NCBI RefSeq assembly: GCF_026151205.1
Contig: NW_026971774.1
Span: 1 to 64,000 of the forward strand
Source of the DNA: Bolinopsis microptera
Lineage: Eukaryota > Ctenophora > Tentaculata > Lobata > Bolinopsidae
Reading direction: 5' to 3'
Length of the DNA stretch: 64,000 nt
The first letter of the stretch is position 1, and the number at the start of each line of letters is the position of its first letter. Under the pieces are notes generated by a model, which was not told the DNA's origin, made no database searches, and was given only the letters and a program-made list of their open reading frames with translations. The position numbers and the translations under genes were made by a program. Positions 45,341-55,252 of this stretch are shown here, piece by piece.

Positions 45341-46919
45341 TCGATGATGTGTATTTGTCGATATTTGTCAATCTGTATCTGTCTATCGTGAACTGCATAA
45401 ACAATGAGCACCATGTCAGCCGGAATGTCCGTATTTATTCCTAGGTCAATTTCCAGATAGGTTGAAGATTTATTTTGAAGATTCAGATGATTTTCTGACA
45501 GACTAGTCTTATCAGCTCCAAAACTTATTGCTACCATGAAGTTTAGCAGAAAGTTATCACTGTTGATGAGACAATCGCCTTTGAGGGATTTACCCAGTGT
45601 TGTGTAAAGCTGGCGTATGTAATCTCCAAATTCTTCATAACGAATGACATCATCAACGCCTCTCTCAACAGTTTTTACTTCCAGCGATTCCTTGAAATAG
45701 GAGACCCATCCAAATAAAAGTTGAATCGCTTAAACGGTAAGAAAGTATATGGATTTGCCAACATGCTTGACCCCTCAAAACTGGAACTCTTTTGCAAGCA
45801 GAAGAAAGCAAATGGAGGGACCTTGTCATGAAATATATCTGTCAGCCTAATGATTCTCCCGGCATTTTGAATCGGCTTTATCAAAATCTCGGGCCTAGTA
45901 ATAAAGTACGATGCCGGACTGTTGTCAATTTATCCTCAATTAGCTGGAGAATCGAATCCCGAGCTCTAATATAGGTGACATTTAAATAACAGTCCTCAAT
46001 CACCACACTGTAGGGTGCATTAGCCACATTAGAAAGCAACAAAAAACTATCATCGTTTTTTGTTAAACTTATTCTAATATCCATACTGGTCGGTAAAACA
46101 CTTGGATGTGTTAACAGAGGACAATGCAACTTCGAGCATAGGGTAACACTTTGTCCTCGATTGATTCGTCTACTGCGCTCGCTTGCAGGCAGGATTGCCC
46201 TTAGATGGTAACCATGCAGCGTCGATAATTTCCCACGTACGAGTTGCAATTCTTCGGATAACCCCTTCGTCTTCATGTCCAAGAGCTCTAGCCACATCAT
46301 TGATCGTTTCTTGTCTAGTAAAATTAGCATCCCACAGTTTTTCCTTGACAGCTTCAAGAGCAGCAGCTTGTTGTGTTTCGTTTAATTCGTCAGGCATAAG
46401 ATCCCGTAGAGCATCTTCTACATCCGGATTCCAAGTCCAAAATTTTCGCTCTGTTTCTTCCAGTTCCTTGTGATAACCTTCATCCATTTTCCACATCTCA
46501 TTATAGAAGAGATAATTAGACCGTTTTGTTCCGAATTGAGAACATGATTAAAAAATGTTACATACGGATAAGAGTTGTGCATGCTTTGTGTTACATCAGT
46601 CCTTGTACCAATCTGAACATCGAGTTGGGTCCAGAGACTATTTGCGAAATTGTTGATGACAGATAAATCTTTTTCGCCTTTTTGCAAGTCTTGCCCATTT
46701 TTTTTGAATTTTAACCTTGGTAACGATATGAATATCGCTTAACATCCCCTTATTTTGAGCAGGAAGATTAAATGCAATCGGTGAATCCTGGTTGAAAATG
46801 TTCGTGACCGGCCAACATCTCAAATCGTAGCTTTCCTGTACAGCCACCTGCGTCGGAAGGGTGCTCCACAACAAAAGGGAGCTCGATATTGACTCCTGAC
46901 TGTTTAGAAACTTTGCCAT
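45337..46919 (-). pseudogene. Double-jelly-roll major capsid protein, heavily frameshifted
   Basis: The N-terminal segment is at 46919-46638 (SLLLWSTLPTQVAVQESYDL, SPIAFNLPAQ). It is followed by pieces in different frames: 46687-46418 (MHNSYPYVTFFNHVL, the conserved YPY region), 46357-45881 (HPSVLPTSMDIRISLTKNDD, VVIEDCYLNV), 45884-45675, and the C-terminus at 45537-45337 (STYLEIDLGINTDIPADMVL, ending IHIIE). At least four breaks. Order, length (~530 codons) and neighbours fit the Polinton hexon-like capsid protein. The N-terminal and C-terminal strands are well preserved despite the breaks. Confidence 0.8.
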
Positions 46920-47002
46920 TTTGAACGTCTTCTCTTTTTGTGAGGACGATGTGCTACTCTAGTTTGTCCTCTCTTAGTGCTAGTTTTTTGTGGTTGACCT
47001 GG

Positions 47003-47263
47003 CTATTGCTTCAATACCTTTTTAGCACCCGCTGTAATTAGCTCCTTGCCTGCTGCAGAAATGTGCGGGCTAGCTATCTTGAGCCCTCCTTTTATAGCTG
47101 AACCTAGGAACGGAATAGCATTCTTCATGATGCTACCAAAAAATGATCCGAGTCCCTCACCGTTCTGATTGTATATGTATCGATCAATGTCACCGCCTGA
47201 TCCATTTTGTACAATAACAGGATGTGCTTTATCACGAAGCGTGCTTGGGTCATATTCCTCCAT
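47003..47263 (-). CDS. Amphipathic virion-like protein (pVI-like), 86 residues
   Basis: Intact. An N-terminal acidic part, then QNGEGLGSFFGSIMKNAIPF and a glycine/alanine-rich amphipathic region, ending GAKKVLKQ. Polintons and adenoviruses carry such glycine-rich membrane-active minor virion proteins between penton and capsid genes; homology is inferred from position and composition only. A TATA-like GCTATAAATA lies at 47309-47300, 37 bp upstream. Confidence 0.6.
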   Translation of the reverse strand: MEEYDPSTLRDKAHPVIVQNGSGGDIDRYIYNQNGEGLGSFFGSIMKNAIPFLGSAIKGGLKIASPHISAAGKELITAGAKKVLKQ

Positions 47264-47299
47264 TTTTTAAGTGATCGAAAAAACTAACACTTCCGATCG

Positions 47300-47309
47300 T
47301 ATTTATAGC
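47300..47309 (-). promoter_or_regulatory. TATA-like box of the pVI-like gene
   Basis: GCTATAAATA on the minus strand, 37 bp before the start codon and overlapping the last codons of the upstream penton-like gene. Confidence 0.6.
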
Positions 47310-48035
47310 TGCTTCGTCTGTAACGTGATGATTGTTTTGATCTTTGGTTCGAAAGGTACAAACTCACCATCCATATTTCGGATTTCTAGGATGATCTTCG
47401 AAAATTCCTTCACCTCTATTGGAACAAAATTCGGCTGTGTGAACTCATAATAGGAACAGTGGGCTTTCAATGAAATTGGTAGCATGTTCAGAACCCTCGA
47501 TAGTCTACCATTGATATAAGAGTTCTCAACAATGTTGACGTACAGAAATGCTGGCTCCAAGTTTAGATCGAAATTTGTATTTTTAACGGTGACTTGTTTG
47601 GTTGTTTCAAGTTCGTCTCCTATTCCTAGCATTGTCCAGAGAACACCGTACATATCGGTTGTCAAGAGCTTCATGTTATGAACGCTGACTTGAAGTAGCT
47701 CTTTGCGCAGAAAGACATCTAGTCGGGGCTTTTCAAATTCTGACACGTCAGCCCACACATGCCTCTGAAAGCTTTCTGAAATTGCTCTCATGACAGCTGC
47801 AGTAGAAGAATAATGTCCAATCGGTATTGTTACACTGCATATCTCCTCAGTCCATCTTACATTAAAGCGCACTTTATTGTTGCTATTATTGATATTATAC
47901 ACTTCTCCGTGAAAAAATGGAAGTGATGGCTAGACCAACATCTTTTTCAATTTTCACGGGCTTGAGCTGAGTTTGCAACTTCGCCTGGTTTCCATTTAAC
48001 CCTCCGACAATGACAATAGTGTTCGGTGTATCCAT
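47303..48035 (-). pseudogene. Penton-like minor capsid protein, one frameshift
   Basis: The likely start ATG is at 48035 (MDTPNTIVIVGGLNGNQAKL). A single-base slip in a T6 run near 47915 moves reading to the long frame 47902-47303 (199 codons), with VRFNVRWTEE, a jelly-roll core (FLRKELLQVSVHNMKLL) and the family-like C-terminus (PNFVPIEVKEFSKIILEIRN...). Polinton penton-like proteins form capsid vertices. TATA-like box at 48071-48062, 27 bp upstream of the start. Confidence 0.75.
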
Positions 48036-48061
48036 CTTAACGTGATGGATCATGATGCAGC

Positions 48062-48071
48062 TATTTATAGC
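48062..48071 (-). promoter_or_regulatory. TATA-like box of the penton-like gene
   Basis: GCTATAAATA on the minus strand, 27 bp before the ATG at 48035. It supports that start rather than the internal GTG. Confidence 0.6.
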
Positions 48072-48197
48072 ATCGATTTTTAGCTTTATTTGGGAAGAAC
48101 CAACCTAAAATTGGGATGAAATCAAATTTCATTGATGCAGTGAAATGCTTTTTTTTTGTAAACTTTGAAGTAGATTACCAGATTTACACAATTTCCG

Positions 48198-48700
48198 TTA
48201 TACAATCTTTAATTTCAATACAACGTTTCCATTAGGGTAAAACTTTATTTTTTCACCGTTCAAGTCATGCAATAAAATAGTTAGTCCTGCCAAAGTCTCC
48301 ACACTAAATTCGTGAAACATCGGGTTTCTGATTTCAATTAAATCTTGCTCGCGTTTTGTTTCCAACTGTAAAACATCAAGACATCGAATTGGCCAACTGG
48401 AAAGGTTGTTTTCGTTATCTCCAATGACGGTGCTGTCTTTTACGAGGTCACATTTGATGACAGCCGTCATAGTCTCCCCTGCATTGAGACCATCTTTCAC
48501 CAGTCTCTTTGCACGCCCTTGTCCCGTGCGTTGAATATAGGGATGGTAAAGACTGACGAGTGCAACCTTCTTACCTATGACATTCAGTGTACTACGAAAA
48601 CGAACTTTCAGTTCTGCGCTAGAAGAAACTAAAACAATTTGTCCAGGTGGCTCCAGTATGAAAAATTGCAACAAGCGATAGTGGGTTAATGATAAACTGA
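48198..48700 (-). CDS. Second penton-like protein
   Basis: The open frame extends from 48866, but 48866-48700 is repeat DNA (a copy of the cassette at 49912-50060 in part), so the real start is later and unclear. The coding-looking part has ILEPPGQIVLVSSSAELKVR, VALVSLYHPYIQRTGQGRAK and a C-terminus (NPMFHEFSVETLAGLTILLH) that follows the same pattern as the penton-like gene at 47303. Probably a tandem paralogue; its N-terminus may have been lost to recombination with the repeat cassette. Confidence 0.6.
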
Positions 48701-48774
48701 TTATTCTAGGGTTACTTATATAACGTTGTTTATGTTTAACTTCACGATTATGATTGTATTTGTTATTTACAGAC

Positions 48775-48960
48775 CATTGCCCTAAAATTTTCGAGCTTGT
48801 GGCAATGTCAGATTTGCCACATAATTTCAAGTCATTGTTCACAAAGTTGTTGAGAACTAAAATCATCAGACGATTATATTATGATCAATGATCATATGAT
48901 GATCATATGATGATCATATGATGATCATATGATGATCATATGATGTTCATACCATTATAG
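48775..48960. repeat. ATGATCATATG palindrome cassette, interior copy
   Basis: The left part (48775-48870) matches 49912-50010 in direct orientation ('attttcgagctt.tggca' and 'gttgttgagaac.aaaatcat'). A run of five ATGATCATATG palindromic units follows (48890-48945). Together with 49912-50180 it brackets the right glycoprotein gene. Confidence 0.8.
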
Positions 48961-49155
48961 AAATGTGATTAGACCCTGCTTGCGAAAAGCTACAGCTAAA
49001 AGCTCGAAAGTCGAAACTGTATTAAAATTACACATAAAGCTCGATATGCCAGCTTTCCGTGAGGGTACAGTAGTTTCTTTTTACGCAAATCTATTCTCAA
49101 TCATCAATGACTCAATAAAGCTTGCACGAAACTCGTATAATCGTTACTCTATACT

Positions 49156-49163
49156 ATAAATAT
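49156..49163 (+). promoter_or_regulatory. TATA-like box of right glycoprotein gene
   Basis: CTATAAATA (49155-49163), 40 bp before the ATG at 49204; same motif as the other element genes. Confidence 0.55.
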
Positions 49164-49203
49164 AACCAGTGTTCTCCAGTTGTTACCCCTGCAACAAAAC
49201 AAA

Positions 49204-49780
49204 ATGAACTTTACCTTGTTACTTGTGACAGTTACTACCCTTTCGTTCACCGTTGACTTTAAAGTGAACGATAATTTTACTCAAGATTATTTCATATTTG
49301 AAGGAGAAAAATCAAACTGCTCATTTATTTCGAGTAAACAGCACTCTTCACCTCCGATGTGCACAAGAAGATCGTATTGCAATTTACGAGACGAAGCTAA
49401 CAGATAAAAGCTTCCGCTTTTCTTGGGTGGACCACATAGTTAATGATAAAATAATGAAGAAAATGAAGAAAGATGACGGCTTCACTGCAATGAACTTTAA
49501 GGATTACGTTTTAATATCACCCCAGTTTGTGGAGGAAAAAGTTAACTTTGAATGCACTGTGAACCCTAGCTTCGAGATTCATAGCATAAACTACTGGTAT
49601 ATTGCAGCTATTCTGTTGGTAGTGGGTATCATAGGCAGATCTAATCCTCTGATTCGCGAAGCTTTCAAGCTGATATCTTCGCACTTTCGACAAGAATTCA
49701 CTTGCCGTAGAACTGTTGACGACATTACCCCGATGAATCTGATGCATGCAGCAGACCAAGTGAATGAGGAAGAATTATAA
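49204..49780 (+). pseudogene. Small type I membrane glycoprotein, right copy, one frameshift
   Basis: Starts MNFTLLLVTVTTLSFTV (signal peptide). After FIFEGEK, a slip in an A5 run near 49308 shifts the frame, and the rest reads in 49298-49780: TAHLFRVNSTLHLRCAQEDR, SFRFSWVDHIV, DYVLISPQF, membrane segment YWYIAAILLVVGIIG, then a ~40-residue tail longer than that of the left copy. About half of the aligned residues match the left copy at 39101-39562, so the duplication is old compared with the nearly identical repeats. As assembled it is broken by one base. Confidence 0.75.
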
Positions 49781-50180
49781 AATTCAATGAACTATACATG
49801 TGTTTATAATGAGTAAATAGTTCAAGACTGTTTTGCGATCTTTTATTTATCTAAATTTCTTACCTTAATATCATCGCAATTTTAACGAATCTATTTACGT
49901 AACTTGTAATTTACAGATCACTAACCTCAAATTTTCGAGCTTATGGCAGCGTCAGATTTGCTCCCATCATTTTTTTTGTCTCTGTTCACAAGGTTGTTGA
50001 GAACGAAAATCATAAGACGGTCATATGATGATCATATGATGATCATACACAATATGATGATCATATAATATGATGATCATATCATTATAAAAATGTGATG
50101 ATATCACCATTAGTTAAGTCATCAAAATTGTTGAGTAGGAAAATCATTTGATGATCATATGACGACTATATTATGATCAC

Positions 50181-50511
50181 TAGTGTAACCCGGCCTACGG
50201 CCGGGATTTCACTGCCGCAGTTAAAAAGGGTAGGAGTAATTACCCGCTGAGTCAAAACCCGCATTAGGTGACCCAATAGTTTCTTAAACAATAATCTCAT
50301 AATCAGTTATTTCTTGTGGATAATTAAGTCATTATTAGCCATGAGGCACCACACTCCATGATCATAAGGTCTGAACACCGAGTATTACACCTCATCACTC
50401 CCGTCTTGAACCGCTTTCTATTTTTATTTAAATCGTTATAGAAATTAACCCTTGTTAACTCCGCACCACACCCGCATATTATATTTGAAAACACGCATAA
50501 CATTGTCGTAT

Positions 50512-50553
<42 letters not shown>

Positions 50554-50962
50554 GTCCAAACAGACCCCAAACACTAACAGTCCCCCCTCCCCTAATAAGC
50601 TTAAGGTATAACATTACAGCGGATCTTCCGGGCTAATCCAATTATGACGCTACTTAAATGCAGCTATAACATATTACACAGTAATGAGAGAGAGAGAGCA
50701 AGCCCCGTAACTCTTGCCGTTCTGCTCACGCAATTTTATGTAACATTTGTGGTACAAAACCATCAATTAAACCACTTACCATCGGCCGATTTAAAAAAAA
50801 AATTTCCTATGGGCTTCATCAGAGTTTTGTCGACACTATACCGAAAAAATCAGTCCCGTAACTCTTACCGTTTTTTTTGTATAACCGACCGGAAATTACA
50901 CACGGACAGACAGACAGACAGACACACACACACACACACACACATTCTGGTGTTATTAAGGT
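50181..50962. mobile_element. Insertion in the right inverted repeat, unclassified
   Basis: Absent from the mirror position in the left repeat (about 38640). It begins near CTAGTGTAACCCGGCCTACG and ends near a CAGACAGACAGACACACAC run. Contains (CT)n at 50513-50551, 'gagagagagag' at 50687 and (AC)n at 50923-50943. The words 'cccgtaactcttgccgtt' and 'cccgtaactcttaccgtt' (50704, 50853) repeat inside. No ORF of note and no certain target duplication. Confidence 0.65.
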
Positions 50963-51020
50963 GATATAATATTGTGATGTTGTGTTATTATCTGTTTTCT
51001 TGGATAACATCTTTTTTAAA

Positions 51021-51030
51021 GCTATAAATA
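51021..51030 (+). promoter_or_regulatory. TATA-like box of right zinc-finger gene
   Basis: GCTATAAATA, mirror of 38579-38588, ~120 bp upstream of the start at 51148. Confidence 0.55.
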
Positions 51031-51147
51031 CAACGAATCTTATACAAAATTGATCTGTTTTAATTGTTAGCAAGAGCATACATTGCCTGCATTTAACTAG
51101 TGTTGCCCAATAAAAAAAGTCAGCAAGTTTTGACGAATCATTAATAT

Positions 51148-51672
51148 ATGGAATTGGAATCACGAAAACACCAATGTCGGAAGTGCAACAAAAGTTACAA
51201 AACGTCCTCAAGCTTGGCTAGTCATCGTTACAGAGTGCATCCTTATGCGTCAAGTTTATCTAGCAGCAATTCGGAAGCGGAAAATATTGACGAACAAATA
51301 CAATGCAGTATACCATCGGAAAACCCTCTTATCCATGATCATGATCCAAATGGTATAGATAACCACGATGCGTCTATTGAGAATTTACAAACAGCCATTT
51401 ATCAGCTACGAGATTTCTACGAAGAAATGGAATGGACAATCAATAAACATGAAAAAGTGCTAAGACAGTTTCAAAAACTTATAGCTGATAACGATGAAAT
51501 AAATGAAACAGCATCTACTCAGCTGAACACAATCAAATTATCTAACAGGATTTCAGATTCGGATAACGACGTAGCAACCGACATGGATAGTGACTCAGTG
51601 TCAGTCTATGTCAACCCTACATCTAAAAGAAAGAATACTGATTCAGCTAGAAATAAGTTCTTTGGACTTTAG
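51148..51672 (+). CDS. C2H2 zinc-finger protein, right-repeat copy
   Basis: The 174-residue product is identical to that of 37937-38461, with the same single finger, helical segment and acidic tail. Both copies are intact although most core genes of the element are broken. Confidence 0.85.
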   Translation: MELESRKHQCRKCNKSYKTSSSLASHRYRVHPYASSLSSSNSEAENIDEQIQCSIPSENPLIHDHDPNGIDNHDASIENLQTAIYQLRDFYEEMEWTINKHEKVLRQFQKLIADNDEINETASTQLNTIKLSNRISDSDNDVATDMDSDSVSVYVNPTSKRKNTDSARNKFFGL

Positions 51673-52600
51673 TAAATATATTTTGAATTGAGTGTTTTAG
51701 GTAAGGTTTTTTCTTTTTGGAATGTTACAGGCCCACCCAGGGGTGCTGACTGACTAGACCCAACCAAGGATGCTGTGACTTTTAGAATAGGACCTCCCAT
51801 TTTCTGTTGTTGCTGTAAATCGCTTGTTATGCACCCAATATCAAGTCAATGGCAAATATATTTCATTAAAGTGGTATTAAACACGAATTTTATGACACCT
51901 TTGCCGTGACAAAAAATGAATGCCAAAAGTCATGTTTGACTTCGAAATATCACATTTCGCTGCATATATTCATTTTGACATGGGCAAGATCTGCTTTTAT
52001 CAAGTAGAGGTCAACTTTTTCAAGACCTGCTTTCTAAATTGAGACTTTGAGATTAGTATATTGCATGTATTATTTATTATTATATTGCATGTTAAATTTT
52101 ATCATTGCGAAGTGTTCTGTAGTTTTTTGAGAACGGGTTTACCTGAAAATCCAATCATTACATATCTTATCATATTAAATATATTTAAATAACGTTACAT
52201 TAATTTGATGAGTTTATTTGTTTTTGCAGAACACTGTATGATCATGTGTCATCACAGTATTAGAACTCGGTGAGAGTTAGATCTAGAGCTACAGAACGTT
52301 AGTATATCAAATACAGTGCAACTTTGCAGAATCTACTTAAGTAGGTTAATTCGATGCGTCAACACAGGTTAACTCAAAGTACATGGTGTTTTATCTCTAA
52401 AATCACGTGTCTCATTCACTACTCAACTTCAATGTAACAAATATAATCATCAACACGTAAACGATAACATTAATTTGATCACGTACAGAACTTCATCTAC
52501 ACTTGCAAATCACGTGACGTAAACAATAACATTAATAATTTGATAAGAAGAGTATCAAACACCCTTACAAGTCACGTGACAGACGTTATCCGTTCATATT
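51673..52600. other. Non-coding part of the right inverted repeat
   Basis: Mirror of 37013-37936, no ORF. The few differences visible by eye are single-base. Confidence 0.6.
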
Positions 52601-52784
52601 GGCTAGCTAGTGTCACATTGTTCAATTACTAGTGTATGAATCAATTAACAATGCCAGCTAGTATCACATTATTCAATTACTAGTGTATGAATCAATTAAC
52701 TTTGTCAGCCAGTATCACATTGTTCAATTACTAGTGTATGAATCAATTAACACTGCCAGCTAGTATCACATTATTCAATTACTA

Positions 52785-54965
52785 GTGTATGAATCAATTA
52801 ATCCTGATAATGAAAATCATAAAGACTTACGGATTCCATCAAGAAGCCATGCCCCTGAACAGAACAGTGCGTTACTGAACGAAATTAAAACCAAGTTATT
52901 GGGTTTTCTGACCACGTTCCAGCCTACAAAGCCATCCTCTAACCTCACTCCAGCAGAAGAACGGGGCAAGTGTTGGCTGGTTAAGATGGTAAAAGACCAG
53001 AAAATTTTCATCACCAAGGCTGATAAAGGTGGAGCAGTCTTACTGTTCAACTTTAAAACAGCGTTAGAGGCAGTGAGAAAAGAAATATGGAACCCCAATA
53101 AGTTCACAAAGTTGCAAACACCAGTAGACACAAAAATGAAAGAGGTGGAGAGTAGTGTAAGAACATTGGTCAGCAATATGGAGTTAGCTGGTAAATTGAC
53201 TTGCGAGCACAAGACCCTCATCACAGGTGTCACAGAAAACGGTGGAAGAAAACAATCTCCTGTGTTCAAAACAGTTGTCCCATACCCTTATCCTTTGTTC
53301 AAAGTGCATAAATGCACGGAAGAACAGATGGTCAACAAAACAACCCCTCCTTTGAGATTAGTACACTCGACTAGACAAGGACCACTCTATAGATTAGAAA
53401 AGTGGTGTAGTCCATACCTGACTGATATCAGCCGAGATTACTGTAAGACAGAATTTCTTTTGGACACACCAAATTTACTGGATTATGTAGAGGACCTCAA
53501 CAAGTCGTGGCCTAGAGGAGACAAATCATTGTTATTCACTTTGGATGTAGTGGCCCTTTACCCAAGTATATCAGTGGAAATGGCACTGGAAGCCATGGAT
53601 GACGCTTTCAGGGAAGACACAATTCATAGCATTGAAACAAAGAATGTAGTGTCAAAGTTCAGTGACTTTATTTTGAATCAGTCATTTTTCATCTTTGAGG
53701 AAGAGGCCTACATTGGTAAACAAGGGATACCAACAGGTAACTGTATATCGAGACAGATTGCAGACATATCAATGCATTGGTTATTGTTCAAGAAACTTAA
53801 GTTAAGGGAATGGAGTATATGGGGTCTGGTTAGATTATGGAAACGGTTTATTGATGATATCCTGGGCAGATGGAGAGGTACAGAACGGCAGTTTAACAAC
53901 TTCGTCAAGGAGCTGAACAGACTAGCTGCACCTTTCGGAATACAGTTTGCTGACGCCCAGATTGATACAACTGTGAACTATCTTGATGTCCAACTGTACC
54001 TAGATGAAGAAGGCCAGATCCAGTACTCACTCTATAGGAAGAAGACTGACGCTAGACAGTATTTGAACACTACTAGCTTCCACCCTCCCCAAGTATTTGA
54101 TTCGGTGGCATTCAGCCAACTGCTTAGAGTCATCAAAAGGAACTCTCAGGAACACACCAGCCTCAAAGACTTGGAAGATCTGAAGACCGACCTTTCTAGA
54201 TGTGGGCACAACGCAGACAAATTGGACGAATTGGAGCCTTTAGCAGTAGAAAGAGCCTTGAGAAATGCTAGTGCAGCACACAGAATAGCCCCTAAGAAGG
54301 AAAAGAGTACAAGTTCCTTGGTGTTCACGACAAAGTACTTCAAAGAGGTGAAAAGTCTTAAATCCGTAGTACATGACATGAAAGAGGATATAGAGAGATT
54401 GATAGGTGATGTACGAATTATCTTTGCCCTGAAGAAACACGAGGCAATTAATGACTATGTCATAAAGAATAGATCTCTTAGCCGAGGATTTGCCCAACAC
54501 CAATTTCGTACAGCATCCTCTCAATCATGTGGTGGTAAGAAATGTGGAACTTGTCCCCTATTATTTGAGAGTGGAAAGAAAGTAATGGTCAATGGAAAAG
54601 AAGTTATCCTGGACATGAGTTTGAGCTGTAGAGACAAAAATGTAATATATGTTGCCCAGTGTAGTATTTGTACAGGTAGTAAGTTAGGAGAGAGCACCTA
54701 TTTTGGTCAGACAACCACTGAAGTGAGACAACGTTTTAATGGGCACAGGAGTAAATTTAAATTAGATACTGATAAGTCTTATACTAAATCAGCTTTATCG
54801 CAGCATTGCTTTAATGAACACCCGGAATCCATGAGTCTTATTAATTTTAAAGTTGCATTTGTCAAGAAATGTCCAGCAATAGAACTTGATAGAGAAGAGC
54901 ATCGATTAATTTCTATATTCAGAACTAATATTTTGGGGATTAATAGAATAAAAGTTATAAGATGA
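52785..54965 (+). CDS. Penelope-like RT with C-terminal GIY-YIG endonuclease
   Basis: Intact frame of 726 codons; the first six codons, including the ATG, come from the Polinton repeat. The element's own sequence starts at PDNENHK, so the protein's natural N-terminus is missing. Motifs: ITKADKGGAVLL, PPLRLVHSTRQGPLYRLEKW, LFTLDVVALYPSI (palm), GIPTGNCISRQIAD, RFIDDILG (catalytic DD at about residues 357-358), NYLDVQLYLDEEGQIQYSLY, a cysteine cluster (SCGGKKCGTCPLLF), and the GIY-YIG end STYFGQTTTEVRQRFNGHRS. RT related to telomerase plus GIY-YIG is diagnostic for Penelope-like elements with endonuclease. Confidence 0.93.
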   Translation: MYESINPDNENHKDLRIPSRSHAPEQNSALLNEIKTKLLGFLTTFQPTKPSSNLTPAEERGKCWLVKMVKDQKIFITKADKGGAVLLFNFKTALEAVRKEIWNPNKFTKLQTPVDTKMKEVESSVRTLVSNMELAGKLTCEHKTLITGVTENGGRKQSPVFKTVVPYPYPLFKVHKCTEEQMVNKTTPPLRLVHSTRQGPLYRLEKWCSPYLTDISRDYCKTEFLLDTPNLLDYVEDLNKSWPRGDKSLLFTLDVVALYPSISVEMALEAMDDAFREDTIHSIETKNVVSKFSDFILNQSFFIFEEEAYIGKQGIPTGNCISRQIADISMHWLLFKKLKLREWSIWGLVRLWKRFIDDILGRWRGTERQFNNFVKELNRLAAPFGIQFADAQIDTTVNYLDVQLYLDEEGQIQYSLYRKKTDARQYLNTTSFHPPQVFDSVAFSQLLRVIKRNSQEHTSLKDLEDLKTDLSRCGHNADKLDELEPLAVERALRNASAAHRIAPKKEKSTSSLVFTTKYFKEVKSLKSVVHDMKEDIERLIGDVRIIFALKKHEAINDYVIKNRSLSRGFAQHQFRTASSQSCGGKKCGTCPLLFESGKKVMVNGKEVILDMSLSCRDKNVIYVAQCSICTGSKLGESTYFGQTTTEVRQRFNGHRSKFKLDTDKSYTKSALSQHCFNEHPESMSLINFKVAFVKKCPAIELDREEHRLISIFRTNILGINRIKVIR

Positions 54966-55252
54966 TAAGTTTAGTTATTTTTGTTGTGTAATTTATTTGC
55001 CTTCCGTAATTTTTGTCAGTATTTATGTTTTATTATGATTGGTGTCCCGTTAAATTTTATTTAAATTAAAATAAAAGATTTTTTTCCATACATACAAAAT
55101 TTTTTGGGATTCTTGTTTTTAAGTCTGTTTTGTTTCTACCTATATATGAGCCTAACTTATTTCTATTCAGGAGGTTCTCTCAAGATGATTTTTAAATTCG
55201 AAGATTTCAAGAGCCTAAACTGTGTATGATTCGCCTCTCCAAACAAATCAAA
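52802..55252 (+). mobile_element. Penelope-like element (RT plus GIY-YIG), 5'-truncated
   Basis: Flanked by the 13-mer ATGAATCAATTAA (52789-52801 and 55253-55265), a target duplication of the Polinton subterminal array. It contains a single long ORF and a ~290-bp 3' region. The insertion postdates the Polinton and is younger than the related fragment at 41835-43102. Confidence 0.92.

Noticed and set aside
46170-46496. Separate helical gene inside the capsid region
   Set aside because: It lies between capsid segments in a different frame. The frame is open and helix-like, but the flanking capsid blocks and spacing make a frameshifted capsid gene the simpler reading. Some doubt remains.
48700-48866. 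N-terminal 50-60 residues of the second penton-like frame
   Set aside because: The DNA is partly a copy of the cassette at 49912-50060, so this stretch is non-coding repeat read through in frame.
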